Source: Bacteroidales bacterium
GTDB taxonomy: Bacteria > Bacteroidota > Bacteroidia > Bacteroidales > UBA932
Assembly (NCBI GenBank): GCA_017437125.1
Contig: JAFSBV010000012.1
Coordinates: 17,018-81,017 of the forward strand
DNA length: 64,000 nucleotides
Direction: 5' to 3'
The notes beneath the pieces are model-generated. The model saw only the letters and a program-made list of their open reading frames with translations. It was not told the origin of the DNA and searched no databases. Within the stretch, counting starts at the first letter, position 1. Every line of letters begins with the position of its first letter. Shown one piece after another: positions 34,278 through 42,735 of the stretch. Both the position numbers and the translations under genes were made by a program.

Positions 34278-34299
34278 GTATCATTTTGATACAAAATTA
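34278..34299 (-). promoter_or_regulatory. -7 box abutting a perfect palindrome before the DUF2723 gene
   Basis: On the minus strand TAATTTTG (34292-34299) runs directly into GTATCAAAATGATAC (34278-34292), a 15-bp perfect palindrome that ends 4 bp before the ATG. The layout (-7 box, then palindrome at +1) copies that of padR. No TTG is seen at -33. Confidence 0.5.
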
Positions 34300-34407
34300 C
34301 CGGGGAAAAGTTTTACATGTGTTGTGTGAGATAAAAAACACCCTTGTGTAATATGCTGTGTGTTAGCGCGTTGTGGAAATGTGACGAATTCGCGTCGGCT
34401 GAAAGTC

Positions 34408-35355
34408 TTACATCGCCTGTTTCTGCGTCCGAGAAAGCAGCTCGCGAAGCCATATCCCGATGTTTGTGTCGTGTTCTCCCAGTCCGAGCTTCTTTCTGAT
34501 TTCGCTGCTTATGATGTAATGCCTCTTCTTCTGGATGAAGTCGCCGACATCCTTGCCTTTGAGACCGAGTGTGTACAGGCAGCAATAGCCGATCTCCCAG
34601 TCTGTCAGCCCATGCTTCTCTAGTACGTAGATGAATGCCGGATGACGTTCCTTGAAGATTACTTTCGTAGATATAAGGAATGATTCCCTGTCGGAAATGA
34701 GGTTCTCTATCTCTTGTTCGGAAATACGGTATGTCTTGTCATCAGCTGCTATGTGTGAAGCCAGGACCTTGTCAAGAACTTCAAGTCTATGGCGTATAAG
34801 CTTCATTGCCTCATCGTCCGGCTTCTGTTTCAGCCTGCAGGCATATCTGCGGATGATTCCGAGGCATATGACTATTGCAGCCAGTGAGACGATGATTATC
34901 AGCCAGATGGATTTTCTTTTCTCGACCAGTTCCATCTTGTCCTTATAGCGCTCCTGGATCATACGTGCGTTCTGTTTCCGGAGCGTGTCGGTAGGGGATA
35001 TCTGCTGTGCATGAGCCAGAATCCTTTCTCTCCATAATGCTGCGTTTTCTGAATTTTCCGCATCGTTAGCCTTGCTGTAGTAGTCGATGGCGATGCTGAT
35101 GATGCTGTCGTTGGTCATCGCGATGCCGCATTTTTCCAATGCGATGGAATATAGCAGGGCGTGTCTGGCTCGTAGTTCCTGAGTGTTGAGGTGTCTTCTG
35201 TCAAGAGAATCCAAAGCCACGAAGGCGCTGTCCGGATGTGTTTCCATCTGTATTTCAGCCTCGTCAAGCAACCTTTCCGCTCCGCTGTCATGGACGCATG
35301 AGGCCATGGAGATTGAAAAAATGATGAAGAAAAATATGTTTGATAGTCTTGACAT
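34408..35355 (-). CDS. membrane-anchored TPR-HTH regulator (lipoprotein-type signal)
   Basis: The 315-aa protein starts with a lipoprotein-like signal (FIIFSISMASC). A short TPR-like periplasmic part follows (HPDSAFVALDSLDRRHLNTQELRARHALL), then a single membrane helix near residue 150 (SIWLIIIVSLAAIVICLGII). The cytoplasmic domain ends in a winged-HTH-like segment: HGLTDWEIGYCCLYTLGLKGKDVGDFIQ, YIISSEIRKKLGLGEHDTNIGIWL. This is a Bacteroidales one-component sensor type. It is shorter than its paralogue at 38588-40279 because several TPR units are missing. A third, broken copy is at 49104-49469. The signal sensed is unknown. It is divergent in sequence from its paralogues but shares HPDSAFVALDSLDR exactly with the broken copy. 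Confidence 0.8.
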   Translation of the reverse strand: MSRLSNIFFFIIFSISMASCVHDSGAERLLDEAEIQMETHPDSAFVALDSLDRRHLNTQELRARHALLYSIALEKCGIAMTNDSIISIAIDYYSKANDAENSENAALWRERILAHAQQISPTDTLRKQNARMIQERYKDKMELVEKRKSIWLIIIVSLAAIVICLGIIRRYACRLKQKPDDEAMKLIRHRLEVLDKVLASHIAADDKTYRISEQEIENLISDRESFLISTKVIFKERHPAFIYVLEKHGLTDWEIGYCCLYTLGLKGKDVGDFIQKKRHYIISSEIRKKLGLGEHDTNIGIWLRELLSRTQKQAM

Positions 35356-35372
35356 GTTTCAGGTTATAAAGA

Positions 35373-35400
35373 CAGCACGGCTTTTGCAAAAACCGTGCTG
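35373..35400 (-). terminator. hairpin terminator after the ECF sigma/membrane protein pair
   Basis: CAGCACGG (35373-35380) pairs with CCGTGCTG (35393-35400), and an inner TTTT/AAAA extends the stem. On the minus strand TCTTTATAACC follows. It lies 8 bp past the stop of the 35408 gene and 18 bp before the TPR-HTH start. Confidence 0.75.
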
Positions 35401-35407
35401 AATTCAG

Positions 35408-35998
35408 CTATTCCTCTATTTCTTTGAGTATGTCGTTGAGAATGCGGATGTTCTTGATTTCCTTTCTGATCGCGATTCCGCAGAAAATGAGTACGAATAT
35501 CAGGATGCTCCAGAAACTGTCTTCTCTTGTTGCTCCTTGCTGGTTTCCCATGAAATAGAACAGGAAGGTCACGAGCATTGAGTATCCTGTGATTCTGGTT
35601 ATGACAGAAGTGATGATGTGGAATCTTTTCACAGACTTGACTTTTCTGGAAAATCCGCTTATGTCTCCTTTGAAATCAAGATCTTTCTTCTGCTTGAACA
35701 AGTTGAGGATATACAAGGTCACACTCAGGATGCAGAAGCCACCGAAGACTGATACTAACCAGAGAGGGTAGTCATTTGTCATGCAGAAATCAATGTTGAA
35801 ATATGTTGCATAGAGCAATATCAAGATGCTGACCCAACTGTTCTTGCCGGATCGGTATTTGTCTATCTTACTCTCTATTGATGCTGTTATGAGCTTTTCA
35901 TTGACGATCTTCTGTTTCTCGACCTTTTCAGTGAGAACCTTGAACTGTTCACGCATCTGCTCCAGTTCCTGTGAAATCTCAAAATTATCTCTTTCCAT
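35408..35998 (-). CDS. coiled-coil plus four-helix membrane protein, probable ECF sigma partner
   Basis: In this 196-aa protein, residues 1-50 are charged and heptad-like (ISQELEQMREQFKVLTEKVEKQKIVNEKLI). Four predicted membrane segments follow (WVSILILLYATYFNIDFCM; LWLVSVFGGFCILSVTLYIL; HIITSVITRITGYSMLVTFLFYF; SFWSILIFVLIFCGIAI) and a short helix. It starts 21 bp after the ECF sigma factor gene. Position and topology fit an unusual anti-sigma or signal-relay membrane protein, but no anti-sigma motif is seen, so the role is an inference. Confidence 0.65.
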   Translation of the reverse strand: MERDNFEISQELEQMREQFKVLTEKVEKQKIVNEKLITASIESKIDKYRSGKNSWVSILILLYATYFNIDFCMTNDYPLWLVSVFGGFCILSVTLYILNLFKQKKDLDFKGDISGFSRKVKSVKRFHIITSVITRITGYSMLVTFLFYFMGNQQGATREDSFWSILIFVLIFCGIAIRKEIKNIRILNDILKEIEE

Positions 35999-36019
35999 TT
36001 CTTTCGCTGTTTGACGGTT

Positions 36020-36493
36020 CTACATTGACTTCAGTTTTTCCCTGATGCGGACAAGCTTGACAGAGACATTGTTTGCCGTTATTCCAAGGATGGATCCGAT
36101 CTCGTCATAGCTCAGATTCTCAAGCCACATCAGTATGATGCTCCGGTCGATATAACCGAGTCTGTTGATGCGGTCGTAGAGCTGACGGATCTGCATCGAG
36201 TCATCATCCATGTCTTCGAACAGGTTGATGCTGACGTCGAGCGGAACCTTCTCGAAACTTCTTTTTTCTTTCTTGGAATAGTTGATGCAGGTGTTGAGGC
36301 TTACTCTCCATACCCATGTGCCGAGGAACTTGTCACCTTTGAAGGATTTCAGCCCTTTCCAAAGGTTGATAAGTATCTCCTGGAACAGATCGTTCACCTC
36401 GTCCGCATCCTTGGAAAACATGTAGCAGACCGTATAGATCCGTCTTTTGTTCTCCAGAACGATTTGCGCAAATTCTCTTTCTTTGTTGTCCAT
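36020..36493 (-). CDS. ECF-type RNA polymerase sigma factor
   Basis: In this 157-aa protein, region 2 (CYMFSKDADEVNDLFQEILINLWKGLKSFKGD, then FLGTWVWRVSLNTCINY) and region 4 (RLGYIDRSIILMWLENLSYDEIGSILGITANNVSVKLVRIREKL) are complete, with the short linker usual in ECF factors. It directs polymerase to a specific set of genes, probably including its own operon with the membrane protein 21 bp downstream. The sequence upstream (36494-36546) carries no housekeeping-type -7 box, consistent with an alternative promoter. Confidence 0.93.
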   Translation of the reverse strand: MDNKEREFAQIVLENKRRIYTVCYMFSKDADEVNDLFQEILINLWKGLKSFKGDKFLGTWVWRVSLNTCINYSKKEKRSFEKVPLDVSINLFEDMDDDSMQIRQLYDRINRLGYIDRSIILMWLENLSYDEIGSILGITANNVSVKLVRIREKLKSM

Positions 36494-36546
36494 GATAAGG
36501 TTTTCTGAAATGTTTCTGAACGTTAAACAACGAAACCGTCAAAAAA

Positions 36547-36990
36547 CTACAGAAATAATGCAGATAATTTCTTGTTTATATCATCATGTGACAATCCCGA
36601 GACATCCATACGGAGCCAATATGTTGTTTCTACTATGTATTCAGGTTTGTACTGTATCGGATAAGTTACGATTTCCCAACCCATCAGACCAAGCCAGTTG
36701 ATACCTGCAATTTGAGATACGAACTCTCTTGGTTTGCCATTCTCGTCATTGATGATACCGAAAAAGCCATTCAGGTCGCTGTCATACTGGCGGCAGTCGA
36801 TTTTCATTTTAAACATACGTTCCGTATATTTCTGAGTGTATGAATGGACCTGTTTTTCTTTCTCCACTTTAAAACTGTCGAATGCTACTGTGCAGTAGAT
36901 ATAAGACTTGCTTGAAGGTGAATTCTCTTGAGCAAAAGCACTTGCTGCAGCGATTATCAAAGCAGTCAAAGTGATGATTATACGTTTCAT
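36547..36990 (-). CDS. small exported protein, DUF4177-like C-terminal motif
   Basis: The 147-aa protein has signal peptide MKRIIITLTALIIAAASAFAQ. The mature part has short beta strands (YIYCTVAFDSF, RMFKMKIDCRQYDSD) and the segment AGINWLGLMGWEIVTYPIQY, which resembles the 'LN.LG..GWE.V' motif of DUF4177-type domains. Function unknown. Its ATG overlaps the stop of the TlpA-like lipoprotein gene by 4 bp (ATGA), so the two are translationally coupled. Confidence 0.65.
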   Translation of the reverse strand: MKRIIITLTALIIAAASAFAQENSPSSKSYIYCTVAFDSFKVEKEKQVHSYTQKYTERMFKMKIDCRQYDSDLNGFFGIINDENGKPREFVSQIAGINWLGLMGWEIVTYPIQYKPEYIVETTYWLRMDVSGLSHDDINKKLSALFL

Positions 36991-38528
36991 ATCAGACTGT
37001 TTAAGATAAGTTCTGTTTCCTCACTCGACGGTCTCGGAGCATTGTCATTGACAATCTTTCCGTTCTTGTCGATTATCATGTAGCGAGGGATAAGCTGGAT
37101 ACTGTATTCATACATGAATTTTGCAGCCTTCGGGTTAAGGATACGATAGACCTTGCAATCTGTAAGCTTCAGTTTGTCAAGAGACTCACACATCTTACTG
37201 TGGTCTTCGTCAGTTGACAGATAGATGAATTCGATATTATTGCCTTCCATCCTTTCTCGAAGCTCTGCTGCCGGTTCCATTTCGGCACAGCATGGACGGC
37301 ACCATGAAGCCCAGAAATCAACATACACGACCTTGTCTTTCATGCTGTTCAGAACATTGCTGAGACTTGTCTTCTTCCCATCCGGACTCATCAGAAGCAC
37401 TTCGTTTTCGACCATCATTTCTTCCGCGAACGCGTCATGGTACCTCTCTTTCAACGTATATGCAAATGTGGAATCCACGTTTGCAACGGTCGTATCCACA
37501 TACTTCTTGCTCTTGTGCTTCGGAAAGTCCTGAACCATGCCGTCAAGGGTTCGTATCAGGAATGTTTCAAAGAATGGAGTTCCCTTTATGAGTGTGTCGT
37601 TCTGAAGCTTCGCATATGTGTATTCCCAGTCGCATGTGCTACCTTGTGAAACCTGCACATATTTAGGGAAGTAGCTTGAATATGCAACGGAGTTCATGAA
37701 TCCTCTGTAGAAGCCATACACATCAGAATCGAATCTGTCCTTGTCATAGTCAGCTCTGAAAATGGAATCTGCAACCGCCTCTCCAAGAGATCCTTTATAT
37801 CCGAATTCCTTACGCTTCTTGAGCGACCATATGATCCTTTCCTTGAAATATCTGTATGCCGGCTCGGAGAACATACCTGCGGTATTTAACGAATCGATCC
37901 AGACCTTTTCTTTCTCAAGAGTTTCCACGATGGCGTCATTATGCCGCATTCCATACTCATTCCATGCCTTGAATCCTCGCCTGAAGTCGAAGTCATAGAT
38001 GTCCCATAACAAAGTAAGGTGGTTTTCCACCTCTTCGATTGTCAGTCCTTCGTATGAACCGAATCTCTCCAGATATGCCTTACGGTATTCAGTGTCAAGT
38101 GGTTTTGCCTCCCGGTTCAATATGCTGATCTGAGGTTGTGCGCGGGAATATATCTTTGACGTATCCCTCCTTATCAGCACGGTATCGCCTTTATGTGCAA
38201 TAAAGTCGCTTGATGCATGAGGATTGAAATTGTATTTTACAAACATCCAATCCGCATTCAAAGTAACCGTAGTCGTATCGTCGCTTTCCCGTATGTCAGT
38301 GATATCTTCAGAAGGGTCGATTGACAGATATCTGAACGGAATCTGGCCCGTCATCATCGAATACGCTCCCTCCTCCTTGCCATATTCGTGGTAAAATCGC
38401 TCTGAATAAGCAAGTCCGTCAACTATGATGACGACTTCATTCTTCGTTTCTGACACCTCCGGTCTTGGGGCGCAGCTGGCAATGATGAAAGCGATAGCTG
38501 CGGATCTTATGAGTTCTGATATGTTCAT
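36987..38528 (-). CDS. TlpA/ResA-like thioredoxin-domain lipoprotein
   Basis: The 513-aa protein has a short lipoprotein signal (AAIAFIIASCAPR). Residues ~25-370 form a large helical/beta domain typical of Bacteroidales DUF4369/TlpA fusions. The C-terminal ~140 residues are a TlpA-type thioredoxin with VVYVDFWASWCRPCCAEMEP (WCRPC active site followed by an extra Cys) and the cis-Pro in IQLIPRYMIIDKNGKIV. It would act in the periplasm as a thiol-disulfide reductase. It overlaps the next gene by 4 bp and lies 60 bp downstream of a TPR-HTH regulator. Confidence 0.88.
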   Translation of the reverse strand: MNISELIRSAAIAFIIASCAPRPEVSETKNEVVIIVDGLAYSERFYHEYGKEEGAYSMMTGQIPFRYLSIDPSEDITDIRESDDTTTVTLNADWMFVKYNFNPHASSDFIAHKGDTVLIRRDTSKIYSRAQPQISILNREAKPLDTEYRKAYLERFGSYEGLTIEEVENHLTLLWDIYDFDFRRGFKAWNEYGMRHNDAIVETLEKEKVWIDSLNTAGMFSEPAYRYFKERIIWSLKKRKEFGYKGSLGEAVADSIFRADYDKDRFDSDVYGFYRGFMNSVAYSSYFPKYVQVSQGSTCDWEYTYAKLQNDTLIKGTPFFETFLIRTLDGMVQDFPKHKSKKYVDTTVANVDSTFAYTLKERYHDAFAEEMMVENEVLLMSPDGKKTSLSNVLNSMKDKVVYVDFWASWCRPCCAEMEPAAELRERMEGNNIEFIYLSTDEDHSKMCESLDKLKLTDCKVYRILNPKAAKFMYEYSIQLIPRYMIIDKNGKIVNDNAPRPSSEETELILNSLI

Positions 38529-38587
38529 TTTCGTGAATATTTGAAAGTGGATTCAATGAAATGGTTCAACGATAGCCATTGAAGGCA

Positions 38588-40279
38588 TCAGGCCTGAAGA
38601 TTATCCATCAGTTTCCTGAGATAGAGGCTGAGATTGGTGTCATTCTCAGTCAGACCGAGCTTCTGCCTTATGACGCTTCCGTATGTATAGTGCCTCTTCA
38701 AGTTGATGTATTCTCCGATATCCTTTCCTTTCAGACCTATCAGATATAGGCAGCAATAGTTGATTTCCCAATCTGAGAGTCCCTTGTCATAAAGGTATCT
38801 GAAGAAAGCCGGATGAGATGATTCGAGAGTCATTCTTGTCTGTGTGATGAATGTATCCCTGTCAGAAACCAGAGCCTCGAGTTCTTCGTTTGCCTTTCTG
38901 TTGTCGGCTGAAGTGTCGGTTATATATGAAACTATGACCTTGTTGAGAAGCCCAAGTCTTTTTTCGATGATGTTCTTTGTATCTTCATTCACCGTGTTGT
39001 CCTCGATCATCCTTGTCAATTCGTCGCGCTCGGTTACAACCTCCGAATACATCGACTCGTATCTCTGCTTCTCGATTTCGAGCTGTTTCTTCTCTTCAGT
39101 TCTCTGCTGAAGACGCTTCCTGATCTGCAGAATGATGATTATGGAAGCCAGCAAGGCAACGAGGCTGATCAGTATTATCGAGTTTTTCTGACTCTTTGCT
39201 TTAAGCTGATTCACTTCGTTGCGGTGGCGTTCTTCTATGTACTTTACGTCAGTGATTCTTTTACCCGTCTCTGTTGAACCATCGATATCTATCGCCTTTT
39301 TATATGCCTCGGCAGCACCCTTATAATCCTTGAGGGAACTCTTGATCTCTGCCAGGACGAAGTAATAGTTCTGATCATTGGAAATGTCGTTATACAAAGC
39401 TTCCTTCTCAATGCACTCCAATGCCTTGCCATATCTCCCGGCATTATTGTACATATATGCAATGATCCTCCAGCTTATCACATTACTTTCATCTTTCACG
39501 TCATTGAGATAGTCGTCAAGCATATCTGCACAGGCCTGATGTCCGTATTTCCTGGATATTACCTTGGCTTTGATCAGATAGTAGTCGTGGATATCTCTGG
39601 CATTGCCATATTCCATATTCTTTTCAGCGATATCCAGATATTCCGAAGCTGCTTCTATGTCGTTGTTCATTATGTGGCAGTCCGCTATATCTGCAATTGT
39701 ATTAAAGAACTGCCTCATGCTGTTTGCTTCACGGAACTTTTCGGCGGAAAGGAGAACCTCTGATATTGCTGAAGGATAATCATAGTATCTTTTATGGATA
39801 TATCCTTTATAGGAGTGCAGCAGCGCCTGATGCTTTGCTTGAGCATATTCATAATCATCTTCAGCCTTGGTGAATTCCTCCATAGCATTCTCATAATCAC
39901 TATGTTTTATGAGATAGATTCCCTTGTATAGATGAGACAGGAATCTTTCGCATGAAGGCTTTTTTATCGTATAATGATCATATGCCGTCTCCAGAATCTC
40001 GTATTCCGGAATCTCTCCAGTGGTCTTCAACATCAGAAACCATTTCAGCAAAGCATGTCTGGCTTTCAGCTCCCTGCTGTCCAATCCTGCCTTTTCAACG
40101 CATTCCAATGCAACCAAGGCACTGTCCGGCCTATCGTCCATATAACTCTCGATTTCATCCAGAAGCCTGCCGGTCTCGCTTGTATGGCTGTCGTCACAGG
40201 AGAACAAGATAAATGTTGATAGAATCAAGACTATGATTGCCTTGACCCTATCAACATCAAAGGGATTCAGTATATGCAT
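38588..40279 (-). CDS. membrane-anchored TPR-HTH regulator (long form)
   Basis: The protein is about 563 aa; ATG 40279 (MHILNPFDVDRVKAIIVL) leads straight into a lipoprotein-like signal (STFILFSC). Residues ~25-330 hold about seven TPR-like helical pairs (e.g. YENAMEEFTKAEDDYEYAQA; YGKALECIEKEALYND; YKGAAEAYKKAIDID). A membrane helix (SIILISLVALLASIIIILQI) comes next, then a coiled coil (KKQLEIEKQRYESMYSEVV) and a C-terminal HTH (GLSDWEINYCCLYLIGLKGKDIGEYI; VIRQKLGLTENDTNLSLYL). It is a one-component transmembrane transcriptional regulator of unknown input. It shares the C-terminal domain with the 34408-35355 protein. Confidence 0.85.
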   Translation of the reverse strand: MHILNPFDVDRVKAIIVLILSTFILFSCDDSHTSETGRLLDEIESYMDDRPDSALVALECVEKAGLDSRELKARHALLKWFLMLKTTGEIPEYEILETAYDHYTIKKPSCERFLSHLYKGIYLIKHSDYENAMEEFTKAEDDYEYAQAKHQALLHSYKGYIHKRYYDYPSAISEVLLSAEKFREANSMRQFFNTIADIADCHIMNNDIEAASEYLDIAEKNMEYGNARDIHDYYLIKAKVISRKYGHQACADMLDDYLNDVKDESNVISWRIIAYMYNNAGRYGKALECIEKEALYNDISNDQNYYFVLAEIKSSLKDYKGAAEAYKKAIDIDGSTETGKRITDVKYIEERHRNEVNQLKAKSQKNSIILISLVALLASIIIILQIRKRLQQRTEEKKQLEIEKQRYESMYSEVVTERDELTRMIEDNTVNEDTKNIIEKRLGLLNKVIVSYITDTSADNRKANEELEALVSDRDTFITQTRMTLESSHPAFFRYLYDKGLSDWEINYCCLYLIGLKGKDIGEYINLKRHYTYGSVIRQKLGLTENDTNLSLYLRKLMDNLQA

Positions 40280-40365
40280 ATTTCGTGTCGATCTGTAAGT
40301 TTCTCGTGCAATATACAAAACTTTTATTCAATCATCACGAATATTCATCAAAACTGATGATTATC

Positions 40366-40902
40366 TTACCTGATTTTTGCCTTGAGTCTTGAAACTCTGT
40401 TATAGATAACGCTCTTGTCCTTTTTCAGAAGGACAGACATCATTGTAGGTGTAAATCCAGCCTGGATGTAGCAGAACAATCTGATTTCCTTCTCCTTGAG
40501 CTCGGGGTGAGCGTCACGGAGCTTTGCTGCAACATTGTCCTGAGTAGCGTTCAGCCAGTCCTCCAGTTCCTTCTGTGCTTTCGGATCGCTCCTCAATTCG
40601 TCGATGATTTCCCGGACTTCCTGAACGATCTTCTTCTGGAACTTGTCGGTGTCTTCATACACATAGTACTGTTCGCACAGTCGTTCAAGAATCTTGAAAT
40701 TACTGTTTTCCGTGAATGAGGCCATGTTCTGTGTTGCTTCTGGCAGTGCATCGTTCTTACGACTGCAGAAGTCATGGAAATCAGATATGAATTCAGTGAT
40801 TTCCTGAATTGAGATTTCCTTGAATAATCCGGTACGGATGTTGTCGAACAGCTTGATGTTGAAGATACGGAATCTGAAAATGTTTAAATCTTTAATATCC
40901 AT
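40366..40902 (-). CDS. probable HTH transcriptional regulator (soluble relative of the TPR-HTH family)
   Basis: The 178-aa protein has no signal peptide or membrane segment. The N-terminal ~110 residues are helical (YYVYEDTDKFQKKIVQEVREII). The C-terminus reads LRDAHPELKEKEIRLFCYIQAGFTPTMMSVLLKKDKSVIYNRVSRLKAKIR. It resembles the HTH end of Bacteroidales TPR regulators ('HP.L...E...C.....G.....I...L......V...+.R++.K'). It is the most upstream gene on the minus strand before the convergent-looking ExbB-like gene, 86 bp from the long TPR-HTH gene. DNA binding is inferred from the HTH pattern only. Confidence 0.65.
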   Translation of the reverse strand: MDIKDLNIFRFRIFNIKLFDNIRTGLFKEISIQEITEFISDFHDFCSRKNDALPEATQNMASFTENSNFKILERLCEQYYVYEDTDKFQKKIVQEVREIIDELRSDPKAQKELEDWLNATQDNVAAKLRDAHPELKEKEIRLFCYIQAGFTPTMMSVLLKKDKSVIYNRVSRLKAKIR

Positions 40903-41008
40903 AATCGTTGGGTTTTTATTGGATAAAGTTACAGAAGCTGTCCTGAACAGTTGTTGTCTTTCCTCTGAAACATTCTATCTCCAAGTTGATGCAAGTTGTT
41001 GATTCATA

Positions 41009-41072
41009 ATGATATGACAGGGAGTCCCCGAGCGGTATCCTATCATTCGTGTCTTTGCCCCTATCATATCAT
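41009..41072 (-). ncRNA. 14-bp stem with 36-nt loop downstream of the first ExbB-like gene
   Basis: Read on the minus strand, ATGATATGATAGGG pairs with CCCTGTCATATCAT over 14 bp with one G-U wobble. The loop carries a second small CCG/CGG-type stem. The stem starts 16 bp after the ExbB-like stop. No T-run follows, so it is not a standard terminator; an mRNA-stabilising or processing structure is possible. Confidence 0.4.
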
Positions 41073-41087
41073 GCCCTTTCCGGCGCA

Positions 41088-41435
41088 TCAGATTCTTGGC
41101 TTCTGGAATGTGCTGATAAGCACAGATATCAGATATATGAAGAGGCCATAGACGATAGGGAGAAGTGAGCATAATATTCCTCCCCAGATAATGGATGCCG
41201 ATAAGTCAGGAGCTACCATCAAGGTGCTGCTCATCTGTACAAGGGTTACCATCACCCATAAGATGGATGCCAGAAGGGCTGAGAAGCCGATGCCTCTTAC
41301 CCAGTTCGGGGCTTTCCATGAAGCAATGAGTACTCCTATAAGAAAGATTGTAAGTACGGTCATCGGGCCTGAGCCGCCCATGAAGAAATAGTCCACAAGA
41401 TTGTAGTTCGTGTCAAGGATTTCAGTAGTTTCCAT
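41088..41435 (-). CDS. short MotA/TolQ/ExbB-like membrane protein (copy 1)
   Basis: The 115-aa protein has three predicted membrane segments. The pattern FFMGGSGPMTVLTIFLIGVLIASWKAPNWVRGIGFSALL and LPIVYGLFIYLISVLISTF matches the small Bacteroidota members of the MotA/ExbB group, which keep the core helices but lack the large cytoplasmic domain. Its paralogue at 45690-46019 shares WKAP.WV..IG and the terminal FQKPR. It is divergent from a LytTR regulator gene. The promoter has LytTR-type direct repeats ahead of it, so it is probably that regulator's target. Confidence 0.75.
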   Translation of the reverse strand: METTEILDTNYNLVDYFFMGGSGPMTVLTIFLIGVLIASWKAPNWVRGIGFSALLASILWVMVTLVQMSSTLMVAPDLSASIIWGGILCSLLPIVYGLFIYLISVLISTFQKPRI

Positions 41436-41487
41436 TTGATTCGGTTTTTAATTGTGTTAAACTTGGCTGTTGTGGAATTCCATGGTG

Positions 41488-41555
41488 CAAAGGTATTCAG
41501 TGAAGACGAATAATGCGAATTCAAATCCATTTAACTCGTGGTTAAAAGCCACTGA
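41488..41555 (-). promoter_or_regulatory. promoter of ExbB-like copy 1 with LytTR-type direct repeats
   Basis: The minus-strand -7 box is TACCTTTG (41488-41495). The position 19 bp upstream is CGC rather than TTTG (41515-41517), so activation is expected to be needed. Imperfect direct repeats TAAATGGATT (41524-41533) and TCAGTGGCTT (41546-41555), 22 bp apart, lie just upstream. The proximal copy is at exactly the same distance from -33 as in the 48135-48203 site. Confidence 0.65.
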
Positions 41556-41621
41556 TTCGTGTTTCTGCTGTTCCATATGCGGTTTTTTTTAGTAAATTTG
41601 ACGGTGTTCAACCGATATGAT

Positions 41622-42332
41622 ATGAAAAAGATACTGCTTACTCTCGCTTACTGGTCTGCTTCTGTTCTGATGATAGCCCTGATGCTTACAAGCCTGGACT
41701 ATTGCTTTTCAGATGCCTTGTTCGTAAGCATGTCTTTCGTGCCGGGATGTCTTGTGCTAAGATGGCTCCTGCCTCATGTATCTTTTGCGAATAAGAGGAA
41801 AGGTATCCTTAACCTGATCGCCGTGGTTCTTGCAGTCATCCTGACAGATATGATCCTTGTGATATGGTGTCATGTCCTGATGAATGGTCTGATGGCTTCA
41901 TATTATTCCGGTTTCCCGACTCTTTTAGTGAATCCCGCTTTCCTTTCTCTGGTGATGATAGTGCTGACAGGAGGGGATTATGTCCTGTCACGTTATCTGA
42001 AGTCTCGTTTCCGGAATGAATCCCATCCGGTGACATTCACTTCTGACTATAGGAAGGTGACCTTGGATCTGTCGGAAATATTATTTGTTGAATCCCGTGA
42101 TACCGAGGTGTGGGTATGTGCGACAGATGGACGGAAATATCGTAACAAGACCGGTATCACCCAGTGGGAAAACCTCCTCGGGGAGGATTTCATCAGAGTG
42201 CACCGGTCATTTGTGGTCAGAAAGTCTTTCATCTCGTCTGTTGCTAATGATGCAGTCAAACTGACAGATGGCAACGAGATACCGGTGTCGCGAAAATATC
42301 GTGAAACTCTATCTTCCTTGAAGATATGCTGA
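41622..42332 (+). CDS. LytTR-family membrane-bound transcriptional regulator (copy 1)
   Basis: The 236-aa protein has four membrane helices (residues ~1-120), followed by a complete LytTR DNA-binding domain: VTFTSDYRKVTLDLSEILFVESRDTEVWVCATDG, KTGITQWENLLGEDFIRVHRSFVVRKSFI, and GNEIPVSRKYRETL. ATG 41622 (MKKILLTLAYW) is the first residue of the first helix. TAAATTTG (41592-41599) is its likely -7 box. The domain layout suits direct membrane sensing without a kinase. It is paralogous to the 48263-48967 protein, with a shared (Y)RNKTGI.QWE..LG.DFIR.HRS core. Confidence 0.9.
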   Translation: MKKILLTLAYWSASVLMIALMLTSLDYCFSDALFVSMSFVPGCLVLRWLLPHVSFANKRKGILNLIAVVLAVILTDMILVIWCHVLMNGLMASYYSGFPTLLVNPAFLSLVMIVLTGGDYVLSRYLKSRFRNESHPVTFTSDYRKVTLDLSEILFVESRDTEVWVCATDGRKYRNKTGITQWENLLGEDFIRVHRSFVVRKSFISSVANDAVKLTDGNEIPVSRKYRETLSSLKIC

Positions 42333-42411
42333 ACTCGATCTTTACGATGCTCCAACGGCTTCCTCACAGGAGAAAAGAATATTCCGATATCATAATTTCA
42401 CAACTTTTTAT

Positions 42412-42532
42412 TACATTTGCTTTCGGGTAGGACAATGCTGTCCATTACATACGTACACAAGGTTTCTCAGAACCTTCGGACTGTAGTGAATGATGCTCAC
42501 GAGCGTCTATATATAAACGAACACATAAAACT
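42412..42532 (+). promoter_or_regulatory. promoter and ~107-nt structured leader of the seven-gene membrane operon
   Basis: TACATTTG (42412-42419) is a good -7 box. The leader up to ATG 42533 contains GGACA-ATGC-TGTCC and AAGGTT-N5-AACCTT hairpins, so it is longer and more structured than others in this window. No known riboswitch class is recognised. Confidence 0.45.
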
Positions 42533-42733
42533 ATGAAAACAAGAACTAAAATCATCTGGATCTGCCTCGGATATCTGCTTTGGGGCTCTTATGCAATTTA
42601 TAGAATTGTTCAGTTCATCAACGCACGGGTAGGTCTCCTTGATCTGATCGTTGGACTTCTGATGTGCGTCAGCCTCATATATCTGCTTGCATATAACCAC
42701 CATAGGCTGCTGAAAGAGAAGAAGGAGGACTGA
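42533..42733 (+). CDS. 66-aa two-helix membrane protein (unit 1, small partner)
   Basis: MKTRTKIIWICLGYLLWGSY starts the first membrane helix. A second helix (LLDLIVGLLMCVSLIYLLAY) and a basic tail HHRLLKEKKED follow. No family is recognised. It is first in a tight operon, ending 2 bp before the 132-aa gene. The same small/large order recurs at 43904-44491 (64 aa then 129 aa, KLKKQKEE tail). Confidence 0.7.
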   Translation: MKTRTKIIWICLGYLLWGSYAIYRIVQFINARVGLLDLIVGLLMCVSLIYLLAYNHHRLLKEKKED

Positions 42734-42735
42734 CT

